This document shows, piece after piece, positions 36,375-45,320 of a stretch of 64,000 nt of DNA. Below the pieces are notes generated by a model. The model saw only the letters and a list, made by a program, of their open reading frames with translations, made no database searches and was not told the DNA's origin. Numbering within the stretch: the stretch's first letter is position 1; every line of letters begins with the position of its first letter. Source of the stretch: Marinoscillum pacificum (GTDB taxonomy: Bacteria; Bacteroidota; Bacteroidia; Cytophagales; Cyclobacteriaceae); NCBI RefSeq assembly GCF_024714495.1, contig NZ_JAMZMJ010000011.1, positions 124,001-188,000 on the forward strand, in the 5' to 3' direction. The position numbers and the translations under genes were made by a program.

Positions 36375-37427
36375 TCAATATTCCCAGCTAGCCGTATCGA
36401 TTTCTTCCAACGCAGCAATGAGTAATTCAATAGAGCCAACGATATCGTCTTTATGCGCCATCTCTATTACCTGATGCAGATGACGGGTTGGGATGGAAAT
36501 AGCACCAGCAATTGACCCATTTTTACCCATTCTTTGCACACCTGAAGTATCAGTACCACCAGCAGCCAGGATTTCTGGTTGCCATTTGATTTGGTGTGAA
36601 TCTGCGGTCTTTTTCAAGAACTTCACCATTCTGCTATCACAGATTGTCATCGCATCCATGATTTTCACTGCTGTCCCGGCACCAAGAGCCGTTACCTGCT
36701 CGTGTGCTTGAGCACCTGGCAAATCATAAGCGATTGTTGTATCCAATGCAATACCAAAATCAGGATTGATACTATGCGCAGAAACATTCGCTCCACGAAT
36801 ACCTACTTCCTCCTGCACCGTAAACACCCCATAAAAATCAAATGCAGGGCTCTTTATATTTTTCAAGGCTTCGATGAGGATATAAACAGATACTCTGTTG
36901 TCGATTGATTTACAGTTGACACACTCACCCATTTCGATCAGCTCACGCTCGCGTGTGATTGGATCACCTATTTCAATTTTCTTCTCAAGCTCTTCTTTGC
37001 TCATTCCACAATCGATGAAATACTCATCAATTTTAGATGGCTTGTTGCGCTCTTCAGGCTTCATTACGTGAATAGGCTTACTCCCCATTACGCCGATCAC
37101 ATCTTCTTTACCGTGAATGATCACACGCTGAGCCGTCAACGTCTTAGGATCAAAGCCTCCTAAAGTTTGGAAGCGAATAAACCCTTTGTCATCAATATGA
37201 GAAACTAGGAAGCCAATTTCATCCATGTGAGCAGCAACCATTACTTTCTTACCGTCAGGATTCTTAGTTCCTTTCTTGATGGCGATCAAGTTGCCCATAT
37301 TATCAATACTGTACTCATCTACATGATCTTTGATTTGCTCAATGATCAGTTTTCGTACTGGGTTCTCAAATCCAGGAGCACCTGGAGCTTCACATATGTC
37401 TTTTAATAATTGAACGTCTACCTTCAT
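36375..37427 (-). CDS. M42-family metallo-aminopeptidase
   Basis: A 350-residue cytoplasmic enzyme of the M42 family (TET-type aminopeptidase, related to PepA of lactococci, YsdC and FrvX). The metal ligands lie in AAHMDEIGFLV (His and Asp), a central NCKSIDNRVSVY block, VQEEVGIRGA with the catalytic Glu pair, and a late TRHLHQ His. It removes N-terminal residues from peptides. Some relatives are annotated as endoglucanase M, which is unlikely to be right. A good promoter lies directly ahead of the ATG. Confidence 0.92.
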   Translation of the reverse strand: MKVDVQLLKDICEAPGAPGFENPVRKLIIEQIKDHVDEYSIDNMGNLIAIKKGTKNPDGKKVMVAAHMDEIGFLVSHIDDKGFIRFQTLGGFDPKTLTAQRVIIHGKEDVIGVMGSKPIHVMKPEERNKPSKIDEYFIDCGMSKEELEKKIEIGDPITRERELIEMGECVNCKSIDNRVSVYILIEALKNIKSPAFDFYGVFTVQEEVGIRGANVSAHSINPDFGIALDTTIAYDLPGAQAHEQVTALGAGTAVKIMDAMTICDSRMVKFLKKTADSHQIKWQPEILAAGGTDTSGVQRMGKNGSIAGAISIPTRHLHQVIEMAHKDDIVGSIELLIAALEEIDTASWEY

Positions 37428-37432
37428 GATGT

Positions 37433-37465
37433 CAAATTAATGATTTTTCGTACCTGTAAAACAAA
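37433..37465 (-). promoter_or_regulatory. Promoter of the M42 peptidase gene
   Basis: On the minus strand TTTG (37465-37462) is separated by 21 bases from TTAATTTG (37440-37433), one mismatch from TAnnTTTG. The transcript would start at or only a few bases before the ATG at 37427, implying a very short leader. Confidence 0.4.
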
Positions 37466-37500
37466 AAAGTCTGACCAATGATTTGACCAGACCCTTTTTT
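37461..37500 (-). terminator. Terminator after tRNA-Leu
   Basis: On the minus strand a stem GTCTGGTC/GGTCAGAC (with two G-U pairs, loop of 8) is followed by TTTTTTG. It lies directly after the tRNA 3' end. The other strand also has a T-run, so it could act in both directions. Confidence 0.65.
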
Positions 37501-37503
37501 ATT

Positions 37504-37592
37504 TGGTGCGCACGAGAAGACTCGAACTTCCACGGCCTAAAACGGCCACTAGGCCCTCAACCTAGCGCGTCTACCAATTCCGCCACGTGCGC
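37504..37592 (-). tRNA. tRNA-Leu (anticodon GAG)
   Basis: An 89-base type II tRNA with encoded CCA. The acceptor stem GCGCACG pairs with CGTGCGC. The anticodon stem CTAGG/CCTAG encloses TTGAGGG with anticodon GAG, which reads CUC and CUU. A long variable arm (GGCCGTTTTAGGCC type) and a T-arm with GTTCGAGTC are present, as expected for leucine tRNA. It lies 60 bp after egtD on the same strand and has a terminator. Confidence 0.96.
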
Positions 37593-37652
37593 ATATGCGT
37601 CGGCAAATTTAGTTTGATAATTGAGAATGAAAAGGAACTGTCAGTGAAAATA

Positions 37653-38600
37653 TCAAACTACTTCCCAGATAGAATCTGCGAAGAGTTTTTCATCGTCAAA
37701 CAAATTTTCTACCACCTTGAATCCAGTAGAATTGGCTAATGCTTCTATCTCTGACAAATCATATTTTTTGGACACTTCCATGAATATTGGTTCCCACTGT
37801 CGGAAGTGAATTTTCTTTTGGATAGCATTCAAACACACATCCTGCTCTTTTTTAGCAATCAAATAACTCCGGCATTCTCCCGTGAGCGGATCATAAATTG
37901 GGTTATGATCAAAATTCTCTAGCTTAAAATCACCATCCAGTTCATTATTGATTCGGGTAAGCAGATTCATATTGAAAGCTTTGGTCACTCCTTGCGAATC
38001 ATTGTAGGCAGCCAAAATTCTCTTAGGATCCTTTTTCAAATCAAACCCTATCAACAAATAATCCCCTTTGTGTAAGTTGGACTGAATACTAGAAAGAAAG
38101 TCAACAGCCAGGTCATGTCGGAAATTGCCAATATTAGACCCCAGGAAAAAAGCGATATTCCGCTTATGATTTTTGAATTTTAAATCCGCCAGCACCTTGA
38201 AGTAATCCCCTGCAAGAGGCTCTATTTTCAATTCTGGAATTTCGGCCTTTACGTTTCGCTCTAAATCATTGAGCACATTAGCTGAAATATCCACTGGACA
38301 ATAAGAAAAGTCTGCGCCTTCCCCTTGAAAGTACTTCAACAGCACTTTTGTTTTCATTCCATCTCCTGCTCCAAGCTCTACGATTCTAAATGCCCCTCCT
38401 GAATCAAACAGCTCCAGAAATCTTTCTTTTTGTGTTTGAAATATGTTCAGTTCAGCTCTGGTAAGGTAATACTCCTCCAGATTCATAATTTGCTGAAAGA
38501 GTTTATCCCCAACAGCATCATAAAAGTACTTAGATGATAATCGCTTTGGGTTAGATGAGAGACCTTCTTCTATGTCTCTTGCGAATTGTGTTAACGACAA
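37653..38600 (-). CDS. egtD: L-histidine N-alpha-methyltransferase EgtD
   Basis: A 315-residue SAM-dependent methyltransferase of the EgtD (DUF2260) family. It has LSSKYFYDAVGDKLFQQIMNLEEYYLTR near the start, the SAM-binding VELGAGDGMKT at about residue 72, and FFLGSNIGNF. It trimethylates histidine to hercynine, the first step to ergothioneine. The start is a TTG; no ATG occurs before the core domain and the only codons upstream are intergenic. It follows egtB by 25 bp, so the two form an operon. Confidence 0.93.
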   Translation of the reverse strand: MSLTQFARDIEEGLSSNPKRLSSKYFYDAVGDKLFQQIMNLEEYYLTRAELNIFQTQKERFLELFDSGGAFRIVELGAGDGMKTKVLLKYFQGEGADFSYCPVDISANVLNDLERNVKAEIPELKIEPLAGDYFKVLADLKFKNHKRNIAFFLGSNIGNFRHDLAVDFLSSIQSNLHKGDYLLIGFDLKKDPKRILAAYNDSQGVTKAFNMNLLTRINNELDGDFKLENFDHNPIYDPLTGECRSYLIAKKEQDVCLNAIQKKIHFRQWEPIFMEVSKKYDLSEIEALANSTGFKVVENLFDDEKLFADSIWEVV

Positions 38601-38625
38601 AATTGAGTTAATTATAGGGTTCGTA

Positions 38626-39891
38626 TTAGATATGTTTGGCTAATCTGATTCCGCTAAAAAGCCATTGTAAATGTGGGTGAAAGAAGTTTCTATACGTAGA
38701 TCGAATCTGTTCTTTTGGTGTCGCGAAAGACCCTCCACGAAGTACTTTTTGATTGACCATGAATTTACCATTGTATTCACCCAAGGCGCCATCCGGCACT
38801 TTATAAAAGGGATATGGCAAATAAGCACTGGATGTCCATTCCCAAAGGTTTCCATAAAAACCATATCCATTCATTGTTTTTGGATGATATTCCTCGTTAT
38901 CCAGGAGCAATGCCTCAGACGGAATGGAGTTTTCATACATTGTGCAAGCTACTTCCCACTCAAATTCTGTTGGAAGCCGATAACCCGACCATCTTGCATA
39001 AGCGTCCGCTTCGTAATAGGACAAGTGACTCACAGGCTCATTTGGATCAATTGGTCTCAGGCCTTCCAAAGTATACTGCATCCATTGGTTATTTTCCTTG
39101 ATCCAATACATCGGCGCCTTAATTACTTGCTTATTGGCCCAATCAAGACCTTCAGACAGCCAGAACTCATGATTTTGGTATCCACCATCGTTCATAAACT
39201 CTAAATATTCTGCATTGGTAATTAGCCGGTCTGCGATCTCAAATGCTTCCAGATGGACCTCATGATTTCCTAATTCATTGTCAAAGCAAAAGTCTTCTCC
39301 CACGTGACCAATATGGTAATTATTCTTTTCTACCTTCAACCATCCCAATTCTTTAAATTCATTATGTCGCTGGACGGACTTTGCATATTCTGGGAATAAT
39401 GGATTATGACCCAATATGTATTTGATATCATATAAGAACAACTCTTGATGCTGCTGTTCGTGCTGCAAACCGATCTCCAACACATATGCCAGTTCTACAG
39501 TGATTTCAGTAGACTCCAGAAAAGCCAACATATGCTCTTCCACATGAGCACGATATGCCATAATTTCTTTTACCGTTGGTCGCGTCAAGAAACCGCGCTC
39601 TGCTCTTGTCCAGCGATCTCCCGCTGAAACATAGTAGCTATTGAAAAGCATGGAATAATCTGGATGAAACAACTTGTAATCAGGCACATTTGGAACCAGC
39701 ACAAAGACTTCAAAAAACCATGTAGTGTGAGCTAGATGCCATTTTGGTGGACTGACATCTTGTACCGGCTGAACGACAAAATCTTCTATTTCTAAAGGGT
39801 CAACAAGTTTTTCAAATCTATCTCTGACTGTTCTGAATCTAGAGATGAATTCTTCAGTAAGATTGGGTGATGTAGTTTGTGAGTGTTGCAT
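38626..39891 (-). CDS. egtB: Ergothioneine biosynthesis sulfoxide synthase EgtB
   Basis: A 421-residue iron enzyme. The N-terminal DinB-like domain carries the iron ligands: a His in PPKWHLAHTTWFFE and the HX3HXE motif in QHEQQHQE. The C-terminal half is the FGE-sulfatase domain, ending LRGGSFATPKEQIRSTYRNFFHPH. It joins hercynine to a thiol (gamma-glutamylcysteine or cysteine) using O2. No EgtA or EgtC gene is nearby, so direct use of cysteine or a distant helper is possible. I prefer the ATG at 39891 to a GTG 36 bases upstream. Confidence 0.92.
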   Translation of the reverse strand: MQHSQTTSPNLTEEFISRFRTVRDRFEKLVDPLEIEDFVVQPVQDVSPPKWHLAHTTWFFEVFVLVPNVPDYKLFHPDYSMLFNSYYVSAGDRWTRAERGFLTRPTVKEIMAYRAHVEEHMLAFLESTEITVELAYVLEIGLQHEQQHQELFLYDIKYILGHNPLFPEYAKSVQRHNEFKELGWLKVEKNNYHIGHVGEDFCFDNELGNHEVHLEAFEIADRLITNAEYLEFMNDGGYQNHEFWLSEGLDWANKQVIKAPMYWIKENNQWMQYTLEGLRPIDPNEPVSHLSYYEADAYARWSGYRLPTEFEWEVACTMYENSIPSEALLLDNEEYHPKTMNGYGFYGNLWEWTSSAYLPYPFYKVPDGALGEYNGKFMVNQKVLRGGSFATPKEQIRSTYRNFFHPHLQWLFSGIRLAKHI

Positions 39892-39952
39892 TAATGAGAG
39901 CTCTATATTCTTCAACTCCAAAAGCACGTTCTGGTTTAGAAAAGAAGTTAAT

Positions 39953-39986
39953 AAAAAAAGCTCTGATCAAATTGACCAGAGCTTTC
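39953..39986 (-). terminator. Terminator after the LytTR regulator gene
   Basis: On the minus strand an inverted repeat AAAGCTCTG(G)TC / GA(T)CAGAGCTTT is followed by a run of seven T. It lies between the LytTR operon and egtB and separates their transcription. Confidence 0.8.
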
Positions 39987-40068
39987 TTAATAATCAAAAA
40001 CTCAAAAACTTAAACCTTACTGCTTATTAATTAAACAGTGATCAAGGTGGTAATAGTTCCGATTACCG

Positions 40069-40833
40069 TTAGTCGTTGAGCCATCTCTTGAATGGTCCTG
40101 AGCGCTCCACACTCACCACCACTTCCATCGCATTAGGTGGTGGTGGAACCAAATCGATCTTTACTCTACTCTTAGAGTAAGACACCATATTTTGAATACT
40201 GGCATAGGAAATAATAAACTTCCTGTTGATGCGGTAAAATTTCTTAGGGTTAAGACTTCCTTCCAGATCGCCAAGATTTGTATTGATGATATGTTGGGTT
40301 CCCTTTTTTGTCACCAGAAATGTATATCGATCTTCACTAAAGAAGTAAGCCACTTCCTCTTCTGGAATGGAATGAATTTTTTCTCCTAGTGTTACTAAAA
40401 ATCTCTCTTGAAATTTCTGATCAGAATAGGGCTTAAGCACCTCCAAAAGGTTACCCATATCAAATTCCTGACCATTCTGCCCCCAATTTTTATATTTTCC
40501 AATAGCACGTTCCAGTTCACCTTTATCGATAGGTTTAAGCAAATAGTCCACACTATTTTCTTTGAACGCACGAATAGCATATTGATCATATGCTGTGGTA
40601 ATGATAATTGGAGCAGTATTTTCTACTTCATTGAAAATATCGAAACTTAACCCATCTCCCAGCTCAATATCTGAGAGTATGAGATCCACTTCGTTTTGTT
40701 CCAACCATTCTATTGCAGACTTTACACTTGCCAGCTTTACTACTACCTGAGCATCCGGATCTACCTGACCAAGGGTCTTTTCCAGGTCTTCCGCAGCAAG
40801 TGGTTCATCTTCGATTATAGCAACCTTTAACAT
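40069..40833 (-). CDS. LytTR-family response regulator
   Basis: A 254-residue regulator. The receiver domain (1-120) has acidic residues in IEDEPLAAEDLE, the phospho-acceptor in LILSDIELGDG and the Lys in LLKPID. The LytTR DNA-binding domain (~150-254) follows, with FYRINRKFIISYASIQ and closing VSVERSGPFKRWL. It probably takes phosphate from the kinase encoded 25 bp upstream. A terminator follows. The gene order resembles LytSR-type systems but the kinase is soluble. Confidence 0.9.
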   Translation of the reverse strand: MLKVAIIEDEPLAAEDLEKTLGQVDPDAQVVVKLASVKSAIEWLEQNEVDLILSDIELGDGLSFDIFNEVENTAPIIITTAYDQYAIRAFKENSVDYLLKPIDKGELERAIGKYKNWGQNGQEFDMGNLLEVLKPYSDQKFQERFLVTLGEKIHSIPEEEVAYFFSEDRYTFLVTKKGTQHIINTNLGDLEGSLNPKKFYRINRKFIISYASIQNMVSYSKSRVKIDLVPPPPNAMEVVVSVERSGPFKRWLND

Positions 40834-40858
40834 ATCTTGAGCAACCTTTATTTTTAAG

Positions 40859-41848
40859 TTAGGATTTATCTTTTAATAATGGAATTTTCGAAATGTAAAA
40901 TTCACCTTCCAGGTAAAATTCCGGAGCTGGCAATGACAAATATGACATCCTTGCCAATAAATTTTTCTGTCCAATACCTGTTGAATCTCTTTTAGACTCT
41001 TTTGGCTGATACTTATTTTTTACAATCAACCAACCGTCTTCCACAAATACAGAAACAGTTAAAGGATTCTCTTTGGTGATTTTATTATGCTTCAGCGTAT
41101 TCTCCACTAACAACTGCAAAGAAGCACTAGGAATCATAAAATCCTTATCAAGATCATCAATATTCATTTCGAAATCAAAGGCATCTTTAAACCGTACTCG
41201 CTGCAAGTGAATATAGTTCTCAACAAAAGAGATCTCAGAAACCAACGGAACAAGGTTTTCGCTATGTTCCAGCAAGTAACGATAGGTACTGGCCAAATTC
41301 TTCACAAACTGACGAGCTGTATCATTGTCATGAACCAAAGCGTGCAACGTATTGAGACAGTTGAACAAAAAGTGAGGATTCACTTGATTTCTCAAATTTT
41401 CCAACTGCGCCACCACACGCTCCTTCTCCATCCTTTCCGACCTAATCAACAGCTCTTTATTGATAGAACGCAAACGATATGTTTCAATAGCTCGCTTGAT
41501 GATGATTTGCATTTCATCATACGTCCATGGCTTAGAGATATAGTAATAGATATGCCCCAGGTTAACGGCATTGATTACCGTCTCCATATCCGCATACCCC
41601 GTCACCAAAATACGGATACTATCTCTAGCGATATCTATTGACTTCCTAAGAAACTCCACACCAGTCATACGAGGCATGCGCTGGTCTGTGAGAATCACAG
41701 GTATATCTTGATTTTTAAGTAATATTTCTAAGCCTTCCTCTCCCGAGTTGGCCGTTACAATCTCATATTCACGTCTGAAAACCGATCGGAAGTAATCGAT
41801 ATTACCTCGTTCGTCATCGACGTACAAGATCTTTACAACATCTGACAT
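40859..41848 (-). CDS. Receiver-histidine kinase fusion (LytS/YehU-type kinase, no membrane segment)
   Basis: A 329-residue hybrid. Residues 1-120 are a full receiver domain (YVDDERGN, the Asp in VILTDQRMPRMTG, a Lys in YISKPW). Residues ~145-329 form a His_kinase/HATPase module with His159 in NPHFLFNCLNTLHAL and the N-box VENTLKHNK. There is no sensor or transmembrane segment, so the input must come through the receiver or through the two-helix protein encoded 11 bp upstream. It would phosphorylate the adjacent LytTR regulator, placing a phosphorelay in one short operon. Confidence 0.88.
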   Translation of the reverse strand: MSDVVKILYVDDERGNIDYFRSVFRREYEIVTANSGEEGLEILLKNQDIPVILTDQRMPRMTGVEFLRKSIDIARDSIRILVTGYADMETVINAVNLGHIYYYISKPWTYDEMQIIIKRAIETYRLRSINKELLIRSERMEKERVVAQLENLRNQVNPHFLFNCLNTLHALVHDNDTARQFVKNLASTYRYLLEHSENLVPLVSEISFVENYIHLQRVRFKDAFDFEMNIDDLDKDFMIPSASLQLLVENTLKHNKITKENPLTVSVFVEDGWLIVKNKYQPKESKRDSTGIGQKNLLARMSYLSLPAPEFYLEGEFYISKIPLLKDKS

Positions 41849-41859
41849 TTAGCAACCTT

Positions 41860-42051
41860 TTAACCACCTAAACCTCTTTTTGCAATGACAATTGCCAGCA
41901 GCCCACCGATAAAAAAGACAAAACTTAAAAGAAATACCTTCATTGATTGAGGAACATATCCCATGTCGTTTTTAACGAGCATAAAGAACACACCCATCAA
42001 GGCAATAAAAAGGGCTCCAAAGTAAACGAGTCTTCTTAGAACAGTGATCAT
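41860..42051 (-). CDS. Small two-helix membrane protein
   Basis: A 63-residue protein with two hydrophobic helices (about residues 8-26 and 37-56) and a short polar loop, ending in a basic-Gly tail. No family is known to me. It begins the LytTR operon, 11 bp ahead of the soluble kinase, and could be its membrane attachment or sensor. That role is only inferred from position. Confidence 0.65.
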   Translation of the reverse strand: MITVLRRLVYFGALFIALMGVFFMLVKNDMGYVPQSMKVFLLSFVFFIGGLLAIVIAKRGLGG

Positions 42052-42278
42052 ACTTCAATTATTTAGGGATTACTTAAAGACAAAATACCGTTTTTGAATC
42101 ACCTTCACTACTAAAAAGAGTATTGTTAGACGAACACAAAAACATACCGGATAAACCAGCACTTAATATCCTTAAAACCTAAAATCAACTATGGAGGTGG
42201 TAGACCCTATGGATCAACATACTCTAAATTGAGATATTTCGTTTGCCTAGCCAAATATTCTGCGAGATAGTTTTTCAC

Positions 42279-44690
42279 TTACTCATATTTTAAGGTTTCC
42301 GCAGGATTTATAAGTGATGCCTTTAAGCTATGAAACGCCATGGTCAAAACGGCAATCATAGTGGTAATGACACCTGCCATAATGAATGGCCAAACCACCA
42401 TATCTACCCTAAAAGCAAAACTACTAAGCCACTCATCCAGAGCGAAATATGCCAACGGAATAGCAATCAAAAATGCGATCGCGATGAGAGACATAAACTC
42501 ACTGGAAAGTAACATTACTATTTGAGATGTAGTGATTCCAAGTACTTTTCTGATGCCAATTTCTTTTTTTCGTTGCTCCATAGCATAAGTGGTCAATCCA
42601 AATAAACCTAGACACGCTACAAAAATGGCAAGACCTGAAAATATGATTGTCACCGTACTGAGTTTCTTTTCTGCTTTGTAAGAATCGCTCAGCCTTTGAT
42701 CCAAATAAAAGTAATCGAATGGTCGCTGTGGCATCACCTGCATCCAGGCGGATTCTATATCAGCTACGGCTTCCTGCACTTGTGCAGCATCCACTTTTAC
42801 TGCTACATATTTGATGAACAAATTGAAAGCAAACGGATGGGTATTCAAAGTAATTACGAACGGCGCTATCTCATGATGTTTAGAAACAAAGTTGTAATCC
42901 TTTACCACTCCTACTACTTTTCCCTTCAACTCACCACGATAATAAAAACGCTTATTGATAGCCGCCTCAGGAGATTCCCAATTCATACTTTTTACAAAAG
43001 TCTCATTCACTACCAGTGCCAGGGAGTCGTCTGTTTGAAACTCATAGGAATAATCTCGCCCTGCTACCACTTCCAGCCCCATAGTCTGTGCAAAATCATG
43101 TCGCACATTGAAGTGTGGAAATGGCTTAGATTGTTCCATTCCTTCAAACTGATAGTTATTGACCTGGTGTTTACTTCCAACAATCTCCTCAACACCAGTA
43201 ACACTCAATACCCTTGGACTAGCTAAAGCAATGTTTTTAAAGTTTTCATAATGCTGTCCCATGGGGCTTCTAATTACGGGCACCATCACCACAGCTTCTT
43301 TATCAAAACCAACTTCATCGTTTTGTAGCAGATTTAACTGACGTACTGCCACTATCGTCCCGATGATAAGCACAATAGAAATCGTGAATTGAAAAGTCAC
43401 CAATACCCTTCTGAAATTGAATCCACTTACCTTGACACTTGCACTTTTGATTACCTCGACTGTTTTGAAAGAAGACATCACGAAAGCGGGGTAAAAACCT
43501 GACAACAAACCAACAATTAAAGTCAATAAGCTTAGTCCGACCAGCATTTCTGGAACCATCAAGGAACTAAAACTAATCGCCTTTTCAGTCAAAGTATTGA
43601 AAGAAGGCAATGACAATAACACCAGAACTAATGAAAGAACTACTGCACAACATGTTAAAACGATAGACTCTACAACAAACTGGGTAATCAATTGACTTTT
43701 CTCACTACCTAATGACTTACGCACACCAACTTCCTTAGCCCTCTTATTGGCTCTGGCAGTAGATAGATTGATAAAATTGATGGTAGCGATAAGCAAAACG
43801 AATATCGCCACAATCCCAAAAATTTGAAGATTAGCCTTGCTACTGTTCGCTCGAATCTCATAGTCTAATCTAGAGGTCAAATGGATAGCCTCTAAGGGTT
43901 GTAGTTCCAATGTAACATCCTCCACTATAAAAGGAGGGAAATACTTCGAGACAAAATCTGGAAATTGGGCTTCTACTAATTCAGGGTTTACACCGTCTTC
44001 TAGCACTACATACGTCCAGCATGGATTCCAATACCATGTTCTCGGATAACCTCCTCCAAAGGATTGTTTCAAACTAGAAAAAGATGAGAGAAAGTCATAT
44101 TGAAAGTGAGCGTTCAATGGAGCATCAGCAAGTATTCCCGTTACCTTTAGATTCTGATTCCCTTGAAACTCCAGTAGTTTACCCATAGGATTTTCATCAC
44201 CGAAATACTTGGTCGCCATCGTTTCTGTCAGTAAGATGCTGTTGGGTTCATCCAGTGCAGATTCCTTATCTCCCACTTTTAATTCGAAATCAAAAACCTC
44301 AAAGAATGTTGAATCCACGAAGAAGATGCGAGATTCATTGAATGCTTTTTCTCGTTCGCGATTGGCCAGAGCTAATGACGGTGATTGAAAATTGAACATG
44401 CGTGTCATAGCCACAATCTGATCTCCAAAATCGGCAGCCATTGTTGGTCCTGTTGGGAATGGTTGCGAAGCACTATGCTCACCTACTCCCTCACTTTCAA
44501 AATGTTCCACCAATCGATACGTCCGATCCGATTTGGAATGAAAACGATCATAACTCAACTCATCTTGTATGTATAAAAAGATGAGAATGAAACAAGTGAG
44601 ACCAATTGCCAAGCCACCGATATTAACGATAGAATATACCTTCTGCTTGACAAAATTGCGATACGCAATTTTTAAGTAGTTGAGTAACAT
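42279..44690 (-). CDS. MacB/FtsX-type ABC transporter permease
   Basis: An 803-residue protein with the duplicated FtsX plan common in Bacteroidota. One membrane segment near residue 20 (VNIGGLAIGLTCFILIFLYI) leads to a periplasmic MacB-like domain (~45-260). Three or four membrane helices and ANKRAKEVGVRKSLG follow near 320. A second periplasmic domain and a final helix set complete it, with EQRKKEIGIRKVLGITTSQIV near 690. No ATPase gene is adjacent. Such orphan permeases usually join a shared ATPase and transmit mechanical force, often for export or envelope stress. The substrate is unknown. Confidence 0.9.
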   Translation of the reverse strand: MLLNYLKIAYRNFVKQKVYSIVNIGGLAIGLTCFILIFLYIQDELSYDRFHSKSDRTYRLVEHFESEGVGEHSASQPFPTGPTMAADFGDQIVAMTRMFNFQSPSLALANREREKAFNESRIFFVDSTFFEVFDFELKVGDKESALDEPNSILLTETMATKYFGDENPMGKLLEFQGNQNLKVTGILADAPLNAHFQYDFLSSFSSLKQSFGGGYPRTWYWNPCWTYVVLEDGVNPELVEAQFPDFVSKYFPPFIVEDVTLELQPLEAIHLTSRLDYEIRANSSKANLQIFGIVAIFVLLIATINFINLSTARANKRAKEVGVRKSLGSEKSQLITQFVVESIVLTCCAVVLSLVLVLLSLPSFNTLTEKAISFSSLMVPEMLVGLSLLTLIVGLLSGFYPAFVMSSFKTVEVIKSASVKVSGFNFRRVLVTFQFTISIVLIIGTIVAVRQLNLLQNDEVGFDKEAVVMVPVIRSPMGQHYENFKNIALASPRVLSVTGVEEIVGSKHQVNNYQFEGMEQSKPFPHFNVRHDFAQTMGLEVVAGRDYSYEFQTDDSLALVVNETFVKSMNWESPEAAINKRFYYRGELKGKVVGVVKDYNFVSKHHEIAPFVITLNTHPFAFNLFIKYVAVKVDAAQVQEAVADIESAWMQVMPQRPFDYFYLDQRLSDSYKAEKKLSTVTIIFSGLAIFVACLGLFGLTTYAMEQRKKEIGIRKVLGITTSQIVMLLSSEFMSLIAIAFLIAIPLAYFALDEWLSSFAFRVDMVVWPFIMAGVITTMIAVLTMAFHSLKASLINPAETLKYE

Positions 44691-44849
44691 GCGTTTAGTT
44701 GGTTTAGATTGTTATCCTATACCAACGACAGAAAGTATGGAGGTGTGTTTTTATTTGACCAAGGGCAGCTAATGACATGTAAATGGTCATAGATATCCGT
44801 TACAGCGCGTTTGAGCACTTTCTTCTAATACTTGGTCAACTTTGTTTAA

Positions 44850-45251
44850 TTAGCGCAAACTGATGGTAATCTTTTTCACTTCTGGGAAGGAGATCTTCGC
44901 TTCATCAAATGATGGAGGACCAAACATGCCCATTACATTGTTAGAGAAACCATAAGGCTCTTTGGGAATACCAATCATGCTTTTATTGAGCTCTTTGTCA
45001 GAGTTAACATCATGATAAATAGCCACAGAATAATCACCTTCAGGAATAGGCACATCAAACGACATACTACCTACACTATTAACAGGTTCCTCATGATAAT
45101 AGCTGACTGTTTTTTCATCCAAATGAATCTCTTCAGAATTATAAAATGCAACACGAATGAATCCTTGTTCTTTCTCGATTCCTTCTACCGTAATCTGCAG
45201 AGTATTTGGTGACACTAAACTGACGAAGAGTAAAAAAGCATTCAAAATCAT
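44850..45251 (-). CDS. DUF2141 secreted protein
   Basis: A 133-residue protein with a signal peptide. The DUF2141 pattern is plain: ITVEGIEKEQGFIRVAFYNSEE, PEGDYSVAIYHDVNSDKELNKSMIGIPKEPYGFSNN and a closing basic strand. It is a periplasmic or exported immunoglobulin-like beta protein of unknown function. It follows the desaturase gene on the same strand but behind a terminator, so it is probably transcribed on its own. Confidence 0.9.
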   Translation of the reverse strand: MILNAFLLFVSLVSPNTLQITVEGIEKEQGFIRVAFYNSEEIHLDEKTVSYYHEEPVNSVGSMSFDVPIPEGDYSVAIYHDVNSDKELNKSMIGIPKEPYGFSNNVMGMFGPPSFDEAKISFPEVKKITISLR

Positions 45252-45264
45252 AGAACCTATTTAC

Positions 45265-45299
45265 GAAAAAAGCCACTCCAAAGTTAATTGAAGTGGCTT
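45265..45299 (-). terminator. Terminator after the desaturase gene
   Basis: On the minus strand an 8-bp stem (AAGCCACT/AGTGGCTT) with a 14-nt loop is followed by TTTTTT-like sequence. It separates the desaturase from the DUF2141 gene. Confidence 0.75.
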
Positions 45300-45320
45300 C
45301 ATGAATTTAAACTAAATATC

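Noticed and set aside
38671-39204. Plus-strand open frame of 177 codons opposite egtB
   Set aside because: It is antisense to the well-conserved FGE-sulfatase domain of EgtB and has no recognisable domain, signal or start context.
42052-42278. Possible gene or RNA in the gap between the FtsX permease and the LytTR operon
   Set aside because: No open frame with coding character, no clear hairpin and no tRNA-like structure was seen in these 227 bases.
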